Assembly: GCF_020905345.1 (NCBI RefSeq) | Contig: NZ_JAJJMO010000001.1 | Span: 2,604,001-2,668,000 of the forward strand | Reading direction: 5' to 3' | Origin: Flavobacterium pisciphilum | GTDB lineage: Bacteria > Bacteroidota > Bacteroidia > Flavobacteriales > Flavobacteriaceae | DNA: 64,000 nucleotides | Shown: positions 51,210 through 60,659 of the stretch, piece by piece | How positions within the stretch are numbered: position 1 is the stretch's first letter | How the letters are laid out: every line of letters starts with the position of its first letter | The notes under the pieces: model-generated | Told to the model about the DNA's origin: nothing | Databases searched by the model: none | Seen by the model: the letters and a program-made list of their open reading frames with translations, nothing else | Made by a program: the position numbers and the translations under genes

Positions 51210-51911
51210 ATGCGATTATTTTTTAGTTGTTTATTTTTAGTATCATTTCTGAATGGTTTCGCTCAGGAAGAAAAAACTCCTGCGACTGAAACTCCAAAAG
51301 TAAAAATTGATTCTCTATACCGAGAAGATCAGTTTTATTTTGCGATAACTTATAATGCATTAAATAATGGTCCTGACGGATTATCACAAAAGAAATTCTC
51401 AACAGGATTGAGCTTTGGTTTTTTAAGAGATATGCCTATTAACAAAAACCGAAACGTTGCAATTGCAGCTGGTTTGGGTTTGAGCTACAAAAATTACTTT
51501 CAAAATCTTGCCATTACTGGAACAAGCGATGCGCCTATTTATACTGTTGTAAATTATTCTGATGTTAATACAAACAAATTCACTCAGTATTTAGTCGATT
51601 TCCCTATTGAATTTAGATGGCGAACCTCTACTTTCGACAGTTATAAATTTTGGAGAATATATGGTGGAATAAAGTTTAGCTATGTATTGTTTGACCGATC
51701 TGTTTACAAAGATTCAGAACAGAAAGTAGTTATTAAAAACAATACTGATTTTGAGAAATTACAATACGGTGTATACCTATCAACTGGTTTCAACACTTGG
51801 AATGTCTATGCCTATTATGGTTTAAAACCCTTATTTAAATCGGCTAAAACTGCTACTGAAAGTATAGATATGAGAACAATGAATATTGGTGTAATCTTCT
51901 ATATTCTATAG
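51210..51911 (+). CDS. Outer-membrane beta-barrel protein, porin-like
   Basis: 233 residues from the ATG at 51210, which gives a proper signal peptide (MRLFFSCLFLVSFLNGFAQ). The ATGs at 51144 and 51159 are rejected because of the -7 box and because they bury the signal. The mature part alternates strands typical of PorT/OmpA-like barrels (FYFAITYNALNNG; TGLSFGFLRDM; GLGLSYKNYF; LVDFPIEFRWRT; WRIYGGIKFSYVLF; YGVYLSTGFNTW). The role is unknown; a type IX secretion function is not supported by motif. Its stop overlaps the convergent gene by 6 bp. Confidence 0.82.
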   Translation: MRLFFSCLFLVSFLNGFAQEEKTPATETPKVKIDSLYREDQFYFAITYNALNNGPDGLSQKKFSTGLSFGFLRDMPINKNRNVAIAAGLGLSYKNYFQNLAITGTSDAPIYTVVNYSDVNTNKFTQYLVDFPIEFRWRTSTFDSYKFWRIYGGIKFSYVLFDRSVYKDSEQKVVIKNNTDFEKLQYGVYLSTGFNTWNVYAYYGLKPLFKSAKTATESIDMRTMNIGVIFYIL

Positions 51912-52514
51912 CCAAAAAACCAAAAACAACAATTGCGGAATTACCCCTATCAGTAATCCTATAATGAGTTCCTTATTGGTATGCGCATTCATTTCTAAAC
52001 GAGATGAAGCTACCAAACCATTCATTAATATAAAAAATGCAACCCAATACATCATGCCTGGCACTTGAAGATGTCGGCTCAAACCAATTGCAAAAATTGT
52101 TAGACCACTAATAGCGATCATGTGCAAGCTGGCTTTTACTTTAAAAAAGGATAATACCAGTGCAATTATAGTACTAAACAATCCTCCTAGAAAGAAGAAA
52201 TGCAACTCTGGATATCGCGTAATCACTACACTTCGCTTGACTAATAAAATAATTAAAAAACAATGAAGCACCAGCGGAATCTTACGTTGTGATGTTTCAT
52301 GAATCATAATCGAATCTACATTTCCCGTTGAACGAAGCAGCAAGAAAAACAACATGGGAACCAAAACCGTAATGATTAATATCTGAAAAAGAATAAAAAA
52401 TTTCTCCTCATTAGCAAATACATCTTCTTTAAAAAAAAGATAAAACACACTCGCATACATCGAAATAAACAATGGATGGAATAGATAGGAAATTATTGGA
52501 AGAATCTTTTTCAA
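51906..52514 (-). CDS. Six-TM membrane protein, PAP2-like
   Basis: 202 residues, about six hydrophobic helices. A short SLH (KASLHMIAISG) and SRLEMNAHTNKEL occupy the places of the PSGH and SR-x5-H motifs of PAP2 phosphatases, but the first KxxxxxxRP block is not clear (RSVVITRYP). It may be a lipid phosphatase relative or an inactive homologue acting in envelope lipid metabolism. The family is common in Bacteroidota and without an assigned function. Convergent with the porin gene. Confidence 0.68.
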   Translation of the reverse strand: MKKILPIISYLFHPLFISMYASVFYLFFKEDVFANEEKFFILFQILIITVLVPMLFFLLLRSTGNVDSIMIHETSQRKIPLVLHCFLIILLVKRSVVITRYPELHFFFLGGLFSTIIALVLSFFKVKASLHMIAISGLTIFAIGLSRHLQVPGMMYWVAFFILMNGLVASSRLEMNAHTNKELIIGLLIGVIPQLLFLVFWL

Positions 52515-52702
52515 CGGCTTGAATTTATTGTCTTGAACAAATATAAAAAAATATAGATACGCTTATAGAATCTGGTTTATTTTTAAGAAAATATTAAAAA
52601 CTCTTTTCTACCTTTAATGTTTCAAATTACACTATAATTTTCTGAATCTGATTTACCATCAATTTACCTATTACATTTCAACATAAAACAGTACACAACA
52701 TA

Positions 52703-55174
52703 ATGCCTATAAATCTTAAAAACATAATTCAAACACTTCATGCTAAATGGTTTGGTGGTAATTCTGATATCAACATCGACCATATTTCTATTGATAGTCG
52801 TTCTTTACAAAACGGACCTAAAACTTTATTTTTTGCTCTAAGCGGACCAAACAATAATGCCCACAATTACATTCCGGAATTAATTGAAAAAGGCGTTCAT
52901 AATTTTGTGGTAACACAAATTCCTGAAAAATACACACAAAGAGCTAATTATATCGTTGTCGAAAATCCTCTAGCTGCTTTACAAGCTGTGGCTGCTTATT
53001 ATCGTAGTCATTTTGATTTTCCTATTATCGGATTAACCGGAAGTAATGGAAAAACGATAGTAAAAGAATGGCTTAATTTTTTATTAAGTCCCGACCATAA
53101 TATCATTCGAAGCCCTAAAAGTTACAACTCACAGGTTGGTGTTCCGTTATCGATTATTGCAATCAATGAAAAACACAATCTGGGTATTTTTGAAGCTGGA
53201 ATTTCTACAACTTCAGAAATGGATAAACTAGAGAAGATCATAAAACCTACAATTGGACTTCTTACTAATATTGGCTCAGCTCACGATGAAGGTTTTTTGA
53301 ATCTTGTACAAAAAATAGATGAAAAACTACTTTTATTTAAAGAATCTCCTATAATTATATATCAAAAAACCGAGGTAGTACATTCTTGTTTGACTCAATT
53401 TGCAGCTGAATATATGCTAGAATCCAGAGTGCTTTTCTCTTGGAGTTTTACTGATAAAAGTGCCGATGTTTTAATTTCTAAAAAAGAAACGCATAATGAA
53501 AGCACTCTAATTCAATACAAATACGAGAACGAAATAAACGATTTTACTATTCCGTTTCAAGATGATGCTTCTATAGAAAATGCTGCTTCATGTCTAATGG
53601 TTTTGTTGTCTTTAAAATATGATTCGGCTACCATTCAAAACAGAATGCATTTATTGTATCCAGTAGAGATGCGATTAGAAGTGAAAAACGGAATCAATAA
53701 TTGCAGTATAATCGATGATAGTTATAGTTCAGATTTTCAATCTCTAAAGATTGCATTGGACTTCTTGGAAAGCCAACATAAATTCAAAAAGAAATCTGTT
53801 ATTTTATCGGATATTCTTCAGAGCGGATTTACTAATGAAGAGTTGTATACAAAAGTAGCTCAACTTATTGAATCGAATAAGATAAGCCGTGTAATTGGTA
53901 TTGGTTCAACCATTTCAAAATTTGCAGACAAATTTTCTAATTGCGTTGTCTTTCCTGATACTGCCGGATTTATTGCTCACTATGAATCATTGGATTTTGT
54001 AAACGAAACTATTCTTATAAAAGGAGCCCGCTCGTTTCAGTTTGAAGAAATAGTTGCGCTACTTGAAGAGAAAACTCACGAAACAATTCTTGAGATTAAC
54101 CTCAACGCCATTGGTCATAATCTCAATTTTTTTAAATCTAAAATAAACCCTAGCACCAAAATGATGGTGATGGTTAAAGCATATAGTTATGGAAACGGTG
54201 GTCTTGAAATTGCCAAATTACTTGAACATCACAAAGTAGATTATTTGGGTGTGGCTTTCGCTGATGAAGGAATCTCTCTTAAAAATGGTGGTATAAAACT
54301 ACCTATTATGGTGCTTAATCCAGAATCGACTAGTTTCTCTGCAATTATTCAGCACCAATTAGAACCTGAAATCTATAGCATAAAAGGTTTAAAAGCCTTT
54401 TTAAAAATTGCCAAAGAGAAAAAACTACACCATTTTCCAATCCATATAAAATTAGATACAGGAATGCATCGATTGGGATTTGAAGCCAATACAATCGATG
54501 AGTTAATTACCACTCTAAAAGGAAATTCAACCGTTGAAGTAAAAAGTATTTTATCTCATTTGGCAACTAGTGATGAAGAGAAGCATTTTGACTTTGTTCT
54601 TTCTCAGATTGACTTATTCGAAAAGCTATCTTCTAAATTATTAACCGCATTAGATATTAATCCGATTCGTCATATTTTAAATACTTCAGGAATTAGCAAT
54701 TTCCCACAAGCCCAATACAATATGGTGCGCTTAGGAATTGGTTTATACGGAGTTTCTAATGACCCCGCTGAACAAAAATACTTGGAGAATGTAAGCACAT
54801 TAAAATCAATTATATCCCAAGTAAGAACCATTCCTGTCAATGACAGTGTAGGTTATGGGCGTCGTTTTATGGCCGAAAAAGAAACTCGAATCGCTACAAT
54901 TCCGATAGGTTATGCCGACGGAATTGCCAGACTTTGGGGTAATGGAGTTGGCTTTGTAACCATAAAAGGTCAAAAAGCACGAATTATTGGAAACATTTGT
55001 ATGGACATGCTCATGGTCGATGTCAGTGTTATTGATTGTAAGGAAGGTGACGATGTGGTAATCTTTGGCGAAAGCCCAACCGTGATAGAAATGGCCCAAG
55101 AATTACGCACTATACCCTATGAAATCTTGACCAGTATTTCGCAACGTGTCAAACGTGTGTTTTTCCGTCAGTAA
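52703..55174 (+). CDS. Bifunctional MurF-alanine racemase
   Basis: 823 residues fusing two peptidoglycan enzymes. Residues 1-455 are MurF: GLTGSNGKTIVKEWL P-loop, AGISTTSEMDKLE, SIIDDSYSSDFQSL. Residues about 456-823 are alanine racemase: LEINLNAIGHNLNFFK, the PLP-lysine in VMVKAYSYGNGG, VGYGRRF with the catalytic Tyr and GNICMDMLMVDV. The fusion couples D-Ala supply to addition of D-Ala-D-Ala and is characteristic of Bacteroidota. It is followed 85 bp later by mscL. Confidence 0.96.
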   Translation: MPINLKNIIQTLHAKWFGGNSDINIDHISIDSRSLQNGPKTLFFALSGPNNNAHNYIPELIEKGVHNFVVTQIPEKYTQRANYIVVENPLAALQAVAAYYRSHFDFPIIGLTGSNGKTIVKEWLNFLLSPDHNIIRSPKSYNSQVGVPLSIIAINEKHNLGIFEAGISTTSEMDKLEKIIKPTIGLLTNIGSAHDEGFLNLVQKIDEKLLLFKESPIIIYQKTEVVHSCLTQFAAEYMLESRVLFSWSFTDKSADVLISKKETHNESTLIQYKYENEINDFTIPFQDDASIENAASCLMVLLSLKYDSATIQNRMHLLYPVEMRLEVKNGINNCSIIDDSYSSDFQSLKIALDFLESQHKFKKKSVILSDILQSGFTNEELYTKVAQLIESNKISRVIGIGSTISKFADKFSNCVVFPDTAGFIAHYESLDFVNETILIKGARSFQFEEIVALLEEKTHETILEINLNAIGHNLNFFKSKINPSTKMMVMVKAYSYGNGGLEIAKLLEHHKVDYLGVAFADEGISLKNGGIKLPIMVLNPESTSFSAIIQHQLEPEIYSIKGLKAFLKIAKEKKLHHFPIHIKLDTGMHRLGFEANTIDELITTLKGNSTVEVKSILSHLATSDEEKHFDFVLSQIDLFEKLSSKLLTALDINPIRHILNTSGISNFPQAQYNMVRLGIGLYGVSNDPAEQKYLENVSTLKSIISQVRTIPVNDSVGYGRRFMAEKETRIATIPIGYADGIARLWGNGVGFVTIKGQKARIIGNICMDMLMVDVSVIDCKEGDDVVIFGESPTVIEMAQELRTIPYEILTSISQRVKRVFFRQ

Positions 55175-55259
55175 TATTTTAGTCGATAATTAATTAAAAT
55201 ATGCGAAATATTACTTATTTTCGAATAAGTAAAAATTTCAAACTAAAACAATATCAAAT

Positions 55260-55634
55260 ATGGGAATGTTATCTGAATTTAAGGAATTTGCAATGAAGGG
55301 CAACGTAGTAGATTTAGCTGTCGGTGTCATAATTGGTGGAGCTTTTGGTAAAATTGTAAGCTCATTTATCGAAGATGTTATCACTCCATTGCTGTTAAAG
55401 CCTGCATTAGACGCTGCGCATTTATCAACAATCGAAGAACTAACCGCTTTTGGAGGAGTAAAATATGGTTTATTTATTTCAGCGGTAATTAACTTTATAA
55501 TTGTTGCTTTTGTATTGTTTATAATCATCAAAGGAATAAACCATGCTAAGAAAAAAGAAGTGGCACCACCTGCTCCAACTGGACCAACTCAAGAAGAATT
55601 ATTGACTCAAATTAGAGATTTATTAAAAAAATAA
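55260..55634 (+). CDS. mscL: Large-conductance mechanosensitive channel
   Basis: 124 residues. N-terminal helix [33 protein letters not shown], then TM2 ([22 protein letters not shown]) and a C-terminal helix. It opens under osmotic downshock to release solutes. A strong terminator follows. Confidence 0.97.
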   Translation: MGMLSEFKEFAMKGNVVDLAVGVIIGGAFGKIVSSFIEDVITPLLLKPALDAAHLSTIEELTAFGGVKYGLFISAVINFIIVAFVLFIIIKGINHAKKKEVAPPAPTGPTQEELLTQIRDLLKK

Positions 55635-55656
55635 TCCGCTACACTATTGTCTAACT

Positions 55657-55686
55657 AAACCGTTCAGGATCTGAACGGTTTTTCTT
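55657..55686 (+). terminator. Terminator after mscL
   Basis: AAACCGTTCAG (55657-55667) and CTGAACGGTTT (55671-55681), 3-nt loop, followed by Ts. Confidence 0.92.
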
Positions 55687-55729
55687 TTTTGTTACAAATA
55701 TAACTTTTTGTTATTTTTTGTGAAGCCGA

Positions 55730-55759
55730 TTGTTTTAATCTCCATTATGCCTATTTTTG
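55730..55759 (+). promoter_or_regulatory. Promoter of asd
   Basis: TTG (55730-55732), exactly 19-bp spacer, then TATTTTTG (55752-55759); the ATG at 55798 is 38 bp downstream. The best-spaced Bacteroidota promoter in the window. Confidence 0.75.
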
Positions 55760-55797
55760 CACTTTAAATATAAATATTCATAATAAAAAATATAAAG

Positions 55798-56787
55798 ATG
55801 AGAATAGCGATTGTAGGCGCTACCGGTATGGTTGGCGAAGTAATGCTAAAAGTATTAGCGGAAAGAAATTTCCCTGTTACTGAATTAATTTTAGTTGCAT
55901 CTGAGAAATCAGTTGGAAAACAAATTGAATATAAAGGAACAAATTACACCGTAGTTGGATTGCAAACAGCTGTAGATATGAAAGCTGATATTGCAATATT
56001 CTCAGCTGGTGGAGAAACTTCATTAGAATGGGCTCCAAAATTTGCTGCAGCGGGAACAACTGTTATCGATAACTCATCTGCTTGGAGAATGGATCCTACA
56101 AAAAAATTGATTGTTCCAGAAATCAATGCATCTACATTAACCAAAGAAGACAAAATTATAGCAAATCCAAACTGTTCGACTATTCAAATGGTCTTGACAT
56201 TGGCTCCATTGCACAAAAAATACGACATTAAAAGAATCGTTGTTTCTACTTACCAATCTATTACAGGAACTGGTGTAAAAGCGGTAAAACAATTAGAGAA
56301 TGAATACGCTGGAATAAAAGACGAAATGGTTTATAAATACCCTATTCATAGAAACGCTATTCCACATTGTGATAGCTTTGAAGAAAATGGATACACTAAA
56401 GAGGAAATGAAACTGGTTCGTGAAACACAAAAAATTCTTGGTGACAACACTATCGCTGTAACAGCAACTGCTGTTCGTGTTCCTGTTGTTGGAGGTCATA
56501 GTGAGGCTGTAAACGTTGAATTTACAAATGATTTTGTTGTAAATGATGTACGCGAAATTTTACATCATACAGATGGTATTGTTGTTCAAGATAACATTGA
56601 CACATTTACTTACCCGATGCCTCTTTATGCAGAAGGTAAAAATGATGTTTTTGTAGGTCGTATTCGTCGTGACGAAAGCCAACCAAACACTTTAAACATG
56701 TGGATTGTTGCTGACAACTTAAGAAAAGGTGCTGCAACAAATACAATTCAGATTGCTGAATATCTAGTAGCTGCAAAATTGGTATAA
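55798..56787 (+). CDS. asd: Aspartate-semialdehyde dehydrogenase
   Basis: 329 residues. NADP motif GATGMVGEVML, catalytic Cys in ANPNCSTIQM and substrate-binding VPVVGGHSEAVNVEF. It reduces aspartyl phosphate to the semialdehyde for lysine, diaminopimelate, methionine and threonine. Own promoter and perfect terminator: monocistronic. Confidence 0.97.
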   Translation: MRIAIVGATGMVGEVMLKVLAERNFPVTELILVASEKSVGKQIEYKGTNYTVVGLQTAVDMKADIAIFSAGGETSLEWAPKFAAAGTTVIDNSSAWRMDPTKKLIVPEINASTLTKEDKIIANPNCSTIQMVLTLAPLHKKYDIKRIVVSTYQSITGTGVKAVKQLENEYAGIKDEMVYKYPIHRNAIPHCDSFEENGYTKEEMKLVRETQKILGDNTIAVTATAVRVPVVGGHSEAVNVEFTNDFVVNDVREILHHTDGIVVQDNIDTFTYPMPLYAEGKNDVFVGRIRRDESQPNTLNMWIVADNLRKGAATNTIQIAEYLVAAKLV

Positions 56788-56807
56788 TACCCAAAATAAT
56801 ATTTACT

Positions 56808-56844
56808 AAAAAGCCGTAATCGCAATTTGTGATTACGGCTTTTT
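56808..56844 (+). terminator. Terminator after asd
   Basis: AAAAAGCCGTAATC (56808-56821) and GATTACGGCTTTTT (56831-56844), with an inner CAA/TTG pairing. Confidence 0.92.
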
Positions 56845-56909
56845 CTATTGAAAAATAACATTCTCAACAATAAAAAAGCCATATCTTAGCTATTAAAAAT
56901 AAAAAACGC

Positions 56910-57419
56910 ATGAACTTCGACAACTATAAAGTAATTCCGAATTACAACACCCACAGAACCGACTTGTTTCTTGCTGATGATGAAGACATTCAAGCCTGCG
57001 AACAAACATTAAACATAACTTTTGACAACAATTATAAAGAATATGTTGTAACATACGGAAGTGGAATTTTAGGCGGAACCTACGTAAGAATCTATCTTCC
57101 GGAAACAATCGTACTGACTATTACTGAATGGAAAAATAGAATTACAGAATATTGGTTTTGGGATGAAGGCGCAGCAGTCTTAACAAAAGAACAGGTTTTA
57201 GATTCCGTTAGAATTGGAGATACATTTGACGGGGATGAAATTATTCTTTACAAAAGCGAGTATTATGTATTACCTCGAAATAGCGAAATGATATACAAAG
57301 CTGGTAAAACACTCGAAGAAACTGTGAATTGGTTGTGCTCTTCGGGAATTTTAACTGAAGCTTTTACCGAAAGGGAATTCGAACCCTTTAACCCAAGCGA
57401 ATGGGGAGATAAATTATAA
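56910..57419 (+). CDS. SMI1/KNR4 (SUKH)-family protein, immunity-type
   Basis: 169 residues. SUKH fold signals: an N-terminal helix with DIQACEQTLNITFDNNYKEYVVTYGSG, then the GGTYVRIYLPETI strand and LRxx-like DGDEIILYKSEYYVLPR, and a C-terminal DSTLEETVNWL-like helix (TLEETVNWLCSSG). SUKH proteins are known immunity proteins of polymorphic toxins, but no toxin gene is adjacent. First gene of the small-gene run after asd. Confidence 0.85.
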   Translation: MNFDNYKVIPNYNTHRTDLFLADDEDIQACEQTLNITFDNNYKEYVVTYGSGILGGTYVRIYLPETIVLTITEWKNRITEYWFWDEGAAVLTKEQVLDSVRIGDTFDGDEIILYKSEYYVLPRNSEMIYKAGKTLEETVNWLCSSGILTEAFTEREFEPFNPSEWGDKL

Positions 57420-57441
57420 TAAAAAATAGCATTAAAATAAA

Positions 57442-57906
57442 ATGGCAGAAGAACAAGACAATTATGTCAAAATACTTTTTAGATTTTTCAGTAACATCCT
57501 TAACGAATCGGCTGTAGAAACATTATGGGCAACAACAATTAACGCTGAAAATGGATTATATAAATTAGATAATATTCCGTTTTATGCTCCCGTTTCTTGT
57601 GAGGATGTAGTGTTTGCAGAATTTGACGAAACAGAACAAAAATTGGTCTATAAACAAACGATTGAACATTCTGGAAACTCAACAATTCAGGTTATTGTTT
57701 TAGACAAAACCGCTCAGATAAATGATTTACGCGAAATGTTTAATGAACTAGGCTGCGAATCTGAGAAATTCAATAATGACTATTTTGTAATACAAGTTCC
57801 ATCAACACTAAAATACGAACCTATCCGACAAAAATTAATTGAATTAGAAGAAGCTAAAATTATAAATTACGCTGAACCTGATTTATCAGATAACCATTGG
57901 TACTAG
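57442..57906 (+). CDS. DUF4265-type protein
   Basis: 154 residues. Recognised from KILFRFFSNILNESAVETLWATTI, YKLDNIPFYAPVSCEDVVFAEF and the end of an ACT-like second half (STIQVIVLDKTAQINDL; SLKYEPIRQKLIEL-like segment). The family is known mostly from small proteins near toxin-immunity genes; function unknown. It starts 22 bp after the SUKH gene, so cotranscription is likely. Confidence 0.78.
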   Translation: MAEEQDNYVKILFRFFSNILNESAVETLWATTINAENGLYKLDNIPFYAPVSCEDVVFAEFDETEQKLVYKQTIEHSGNSTIQVIVLDKTAQINDLREMFNELGCESEKFNNDYFVIQVPSTLKYEPIRQKLIELEEAKIINYAEPDLSDNHWY

Positions 57907-57939
57907 ATGATGTAAAATGTAGAATGTGAATAAGGTAAA

Positions 57940-58608
57940 ATGAAAAATATAGACGAATTAATTAATACTACTGATCCAGGATGGGATATCGTAACCGAAT
58001 GGATAAATGATGCTAGTAACAAAGTAGAAGTTTTAGAAGCTAATACTGATAAGGCTAAAGATGCACTATATAAAACTCAAGTATCTACTCGATCTCCGAT
58101 GGGTGCAATAATTTTTAGTACTGGTGGAATATTAGTTGACAATGGATGGATTAGAATTCTTGGTTCAGGAAGTGAAAGATTAAATCGCTCATTACCTGAT
58201 TGGAATATTGGAAAATTTACTGAAGAGTTTGGAGAAAATCCAAGACTGCTATTAATTGCTGATGATGCAGTTGGTGGTTTTTTTATTCTAAATGGTGGTG
58301 ACTTGGGTAGTGATCTGGGCAAAATATATTATTTCGCACCTGATAATTTAGAATATGAACCTCTTGACATAACTTATAGCGAATTTTTATCGTTTTGTTT
58401 CAATAATGATTTGAATGAGTTTTATAAAAATCTAAGATGGAAAAATTGGGAAACTGAAGTTTCTAAATTAGACGGAAATACCGTTTTTAATTTTTTCCCT
58501 TTTCTATGGACTAAAGAAGGTAAAGACATAGACAAAAATAGTCGTAAGGAAATTCAAATTGAGGAGCAGTTTGCTCTTAATATTGAAATAAAAACCACAA
58601 AAATATAA
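57940..58608 (+). CDS. DUF2625 protein
   Basis: 222 residues. DUF2625 features: MKNIDELINTTDPGWDIVTEWI, STRSPMGAIIFSTGGILVDNGWIRILGSG, LLLIADDAVGGFFILNGG and KIYYFAPDNLEYEPL. The family occurs in mixed bacterial contexts, often with SUKH and other immunity-type genes. No enzymatic motif is visible. The 33-bp gap before it carries a GTAAAATGTAGAATGTG repeat-like segment. Confidence 0.82.
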   Translation: MKNIDELINTTDPGWDIVTEWINDASNKVEVLEANTDKAKDALYKTQVSTRSPMGAIIFSTGGILVDNGWIRILGSGSERLNRSLPDWNIGKFTEEFGENPRLLLIADDAVGGFFILNGGDLGSDLGKIYYFAPDNLEYEPLDITYSEFLSFCFNNDLNEFYKNLRWKNWETEVSKLDGNTVFNFFPFLWTKEGKDIDKNSRKEIQIEEQFALNIEIKTTKI

Positions 58609-58711
58609 TCCATTTGACCTGATATTAGGAGAGGTAAAATGTAAATAGTGAAATGAGAAATGGCCAAAGTCATCAATCTTACTTACAATAAAAATACAAT
58701 AACAGACATTC

Positions 58712-59236
58712 ATGGATATCATAAAAACAGAAAAAGTAACAATTGCAGATATTGAAAGACTGCAAGTTATAGGAAAACAAACTTTTCTAGAAACCTTTTT
58801 GGAAGACAACTCCAAACAAGACATGGATAACTATTTGTCCAACAGTTTCTCATCTGATAAACTTAAAAAAGAAATTGAAAATCCAAATTCTGAATTCTAT
58901 TTCGCTTCATTAAACGATGAAGTTATTGGATATTTAAAACTAAACTCTGGGGATGCACAAACAGAACTAAAAAATAATGATGCCCTTGAGATAGAACGCA
59001 TTTACGTTTCAAAAAGATTTTTAGGCAAAAAAGTGGGGCAACTTTTATATGAAAAAGCACTTTTAATTGCTAAACAGAAAAACGTTGATTATATATGGCT
59101 TGGCGTATGGGAAGAAAACCATAGAGCATTGGCTTTTTATACCAAAAATGGGTTTATAGAATTTGACAAACATGATTTTAAATTAGGAAATGATATTCAA
59201 ACGGACATCATGATGAAACTAGTCTTAAAAAATTAA
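58712..59236 (+). CDS. GNAT-family N-acetyltransferase
   Basis: 174 residues, one GNAT domain. Acetyl-CoA motif A is RIYVSKRFLGKKVGQLLYEKAL and motif B VDYIWLGVWEENHRALAFYTKNGF. Substrate unknown; small free-standing GNATs acetylate amino groups of proteins, antibiotics or metabolites. It follows the immunity-like genes after a 103-bp gap carrying a GTAAAATGTAAAT unit. Confidence 0.92.
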   Translation: MDIIKTEKVTIADIERLQVIGKQTFLETFLEDNSKQDMDNYLSNSFSSDKLKKEIENPNSEFYFASLNDEVIGYLKLNSGDAQTELKNNDALEIERIYVSKRFLGKKVGQLLYEKALLIAKQKNVDYIWLGVWEENHRALAFYTKNGFIEFDKHDFKLGNDIQTDIMMKLVLKN

Positions 59237-59247
59237 TAAAAACAAAA

Positions 59248-59622
59248 ATGAGTTTAGAACTTGATAATTTCTACCTAAAGCAAGAGGAGCCTAATAAAGG
59301 TTGTTTACTTGCATTGCGAGGAATCATTCTTTCGCAAGATTCTGAAATCACTCATACATTAAAATACGGCATGCCTTTCTTTTGTTATAAAGGAAAGATG
59401 TTTTGCTATTTATGGACTCACAAAACGAATAATAAACCTTACCTCGGTATTGTTGAGGGAAAACATTTTGACAATCCTGAGTTAATAGCCGAAAAGCGTT
59501 CCCGAATGAAAATTATGTTTTTTGAACCTAATGAAGACATACCGGTTGACACCCTAAAAGCAATAATAGCAAAAGCAATTGACCTTTACAAAAGCGGTGT
59601 AATCAAAATAAAAAACAATTAA
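59248..59622 (+). CDS. DUF1801 protein
   Basis: 124 residues. Characteristic ITHTLKYGMPFFCYKGKMFCYLW and KPYLGIVEGKHFDNPEL of the DUF1801/YdhG superfamily, a small alpha/beta fold of unknown activity. It begins 11 bp after the GNAT stop and ends 11 bp before the next ATG, so it belongs to the same transcript. Confidence 0.87.
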   Translation: MSLELDNFYLKQEEPNKGCLLALRGIILSQDSEITHTLKYGMPFFCYKGKMFCYLWTHKTNNKPYLGIVEGKHFDNPELIAEKRSRMKIMFFEPNEDIPVDTLKAIIAKAIDLYKSGVIKIKNN

Positions 59623-59633
59623 ACCAGATTGAG

Positions 59634-60242
59634 ATGATAACTATTAATGATTTCATACAAGATTTCTCTTTGTTGTTTCCAAACCTAACAAACTTAGAAC
59701 CTTGGAATATTACTGACAATCTAAAAGAAATTATAGAGAAAACGATTCCAAATCTTGACGATACCTATACCATAAACAACAATATTGCTATTCATAAAAC
59801 AGCAACAATAGAAGATGGTGTAACCATAAAGGCACCAGCAATTATTGGAGAGAATTGCTATATTGGGGCGCATGCCTATTTTAGAGAAGGAGTTTATCTA
59901 GGAAACGCAGTGAAAATTGGTCCTGGCTGCGAAATTAAAAACAGTATTATTTGCTCAGCAACAGCAATTGCCCACTTTAACTATATTGGGAATAGCATTA
60001 TTGGAAGCAATATTAATTTTGAAGCAGGTTCTATTGCCGCCAACCATTATAACGAAAGAGACATCAAGAAAATCTCAGTTTTGCACAATGATAAAATTAT
60101 CGAGACTGGCAGTCAAAAATTCGGTTCATTGGTTGGAGATAATTCCAAAATTGGAGCAAATGCAGTATTATCACCAGGAACGATATTAAAGAAAAACACA
60201 GTTGTAAAAAGACTAGAATTAGTTGAACAAGTAAAAGAATAA
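59634..60242 (+). CDS. Hexapeptide-repeat (LbetaH) acyl/nucleotidyltransferase-like protein
   Basis: 202 residues. After an N-terminal helical part, left-handed beta-helix turns appear: IHKTATIEDGVTIKAPAIIG, AYFREGVYLGNAVKIGPG, HFNYIGNSIIGSNINFEAGS and SLVGDNSKIGANAVLSPG. The HFNYIG...NFEAG block resembles the GlmU C-terminal domain. It probably acts on a sugar nucleotide or an acyl acceptor; no Rossmann-like nucleotidyltransferase domain is present. Confidence 0.85.
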   Translation: MITINDFIQDFSLLFPNLTNLEPWNITDNLKEIIEKTIPNLDDTYTINNNIAIHKTATIEDGVTIKAPAIIGENCYIGAHAYFREGVYLGNAVKIGPGCEIKNSIICSATAIAHFNYIGNSIIGSNINFEAGSIAANHYNERDIKKISVLHNDKIIETGSQKFGSLVGDNSKIGANAVLSPGTILKKNTVVKRLELVEQVKE

Positions 60243-60244
60243 TT

Positions 60245-60658
60245 ATGCCATTTGTTAGAATAAGTCTGCCGAAAAAATTATCACAAGAAACAAAAGACAA
60301 CATTTCGATCGCAATACACGAATCACTAATTCAGGAGTTCAATATTCCTGAAGATGATTATTTTCACGTAATTGAAGAACTAGAAAGCACACAAATTAAA
60401 TACCCAAAAAGCTACCTTGGCATTACGCATACAGCTAATATGGTTTACGTTCAAATAACCGCTGGACAAGGAAGAACAAAAGAGCAGAAAGCAAAATTAT
60501 ATGCTCAAATTACAATTAAAATTTCGAGTACAACAGAAATTCTAAAAAGTGACATTATCATAATTCTGCTTGAAAATAACGGAGGCGAAAACTGGTCGTT
60601 TGGAAATGGAGAAATACAAGAACCAAAACATTTAAAAGCAATAAGTAACAATCAATAA
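60245..60658 (+). CDS. Tautomerase-superfamily protein
   Basis: 137 residues starting MPFVRISLPKKLS: removal of Met exposes the catalytic Pro1. It has two 4-OT-like beta-alpha-beta units (VRISLPKKLSQETKDNISIAIHE and MVYVQITAGQGRTKEQKAKLYAQI), as in the double-length tautomerase_2 group. The second half is Pro-less at its start. Substrate unknown. Two bases after the hexapeptide gene. Confidence 0.87.
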   Translation: MPFVRISLPKKLSQETKDNISIAIHESLIQEFNIPEDDYFHVIEELESTQIKYPKSYLGITHTANMVYVQITAGQGRTKEQKAKLYAQITIKISSTTEILKSDIIIILLENNGGENWSFGNGEIQEPKHLKAISNNQ

Positions 60659-60659
60659 A

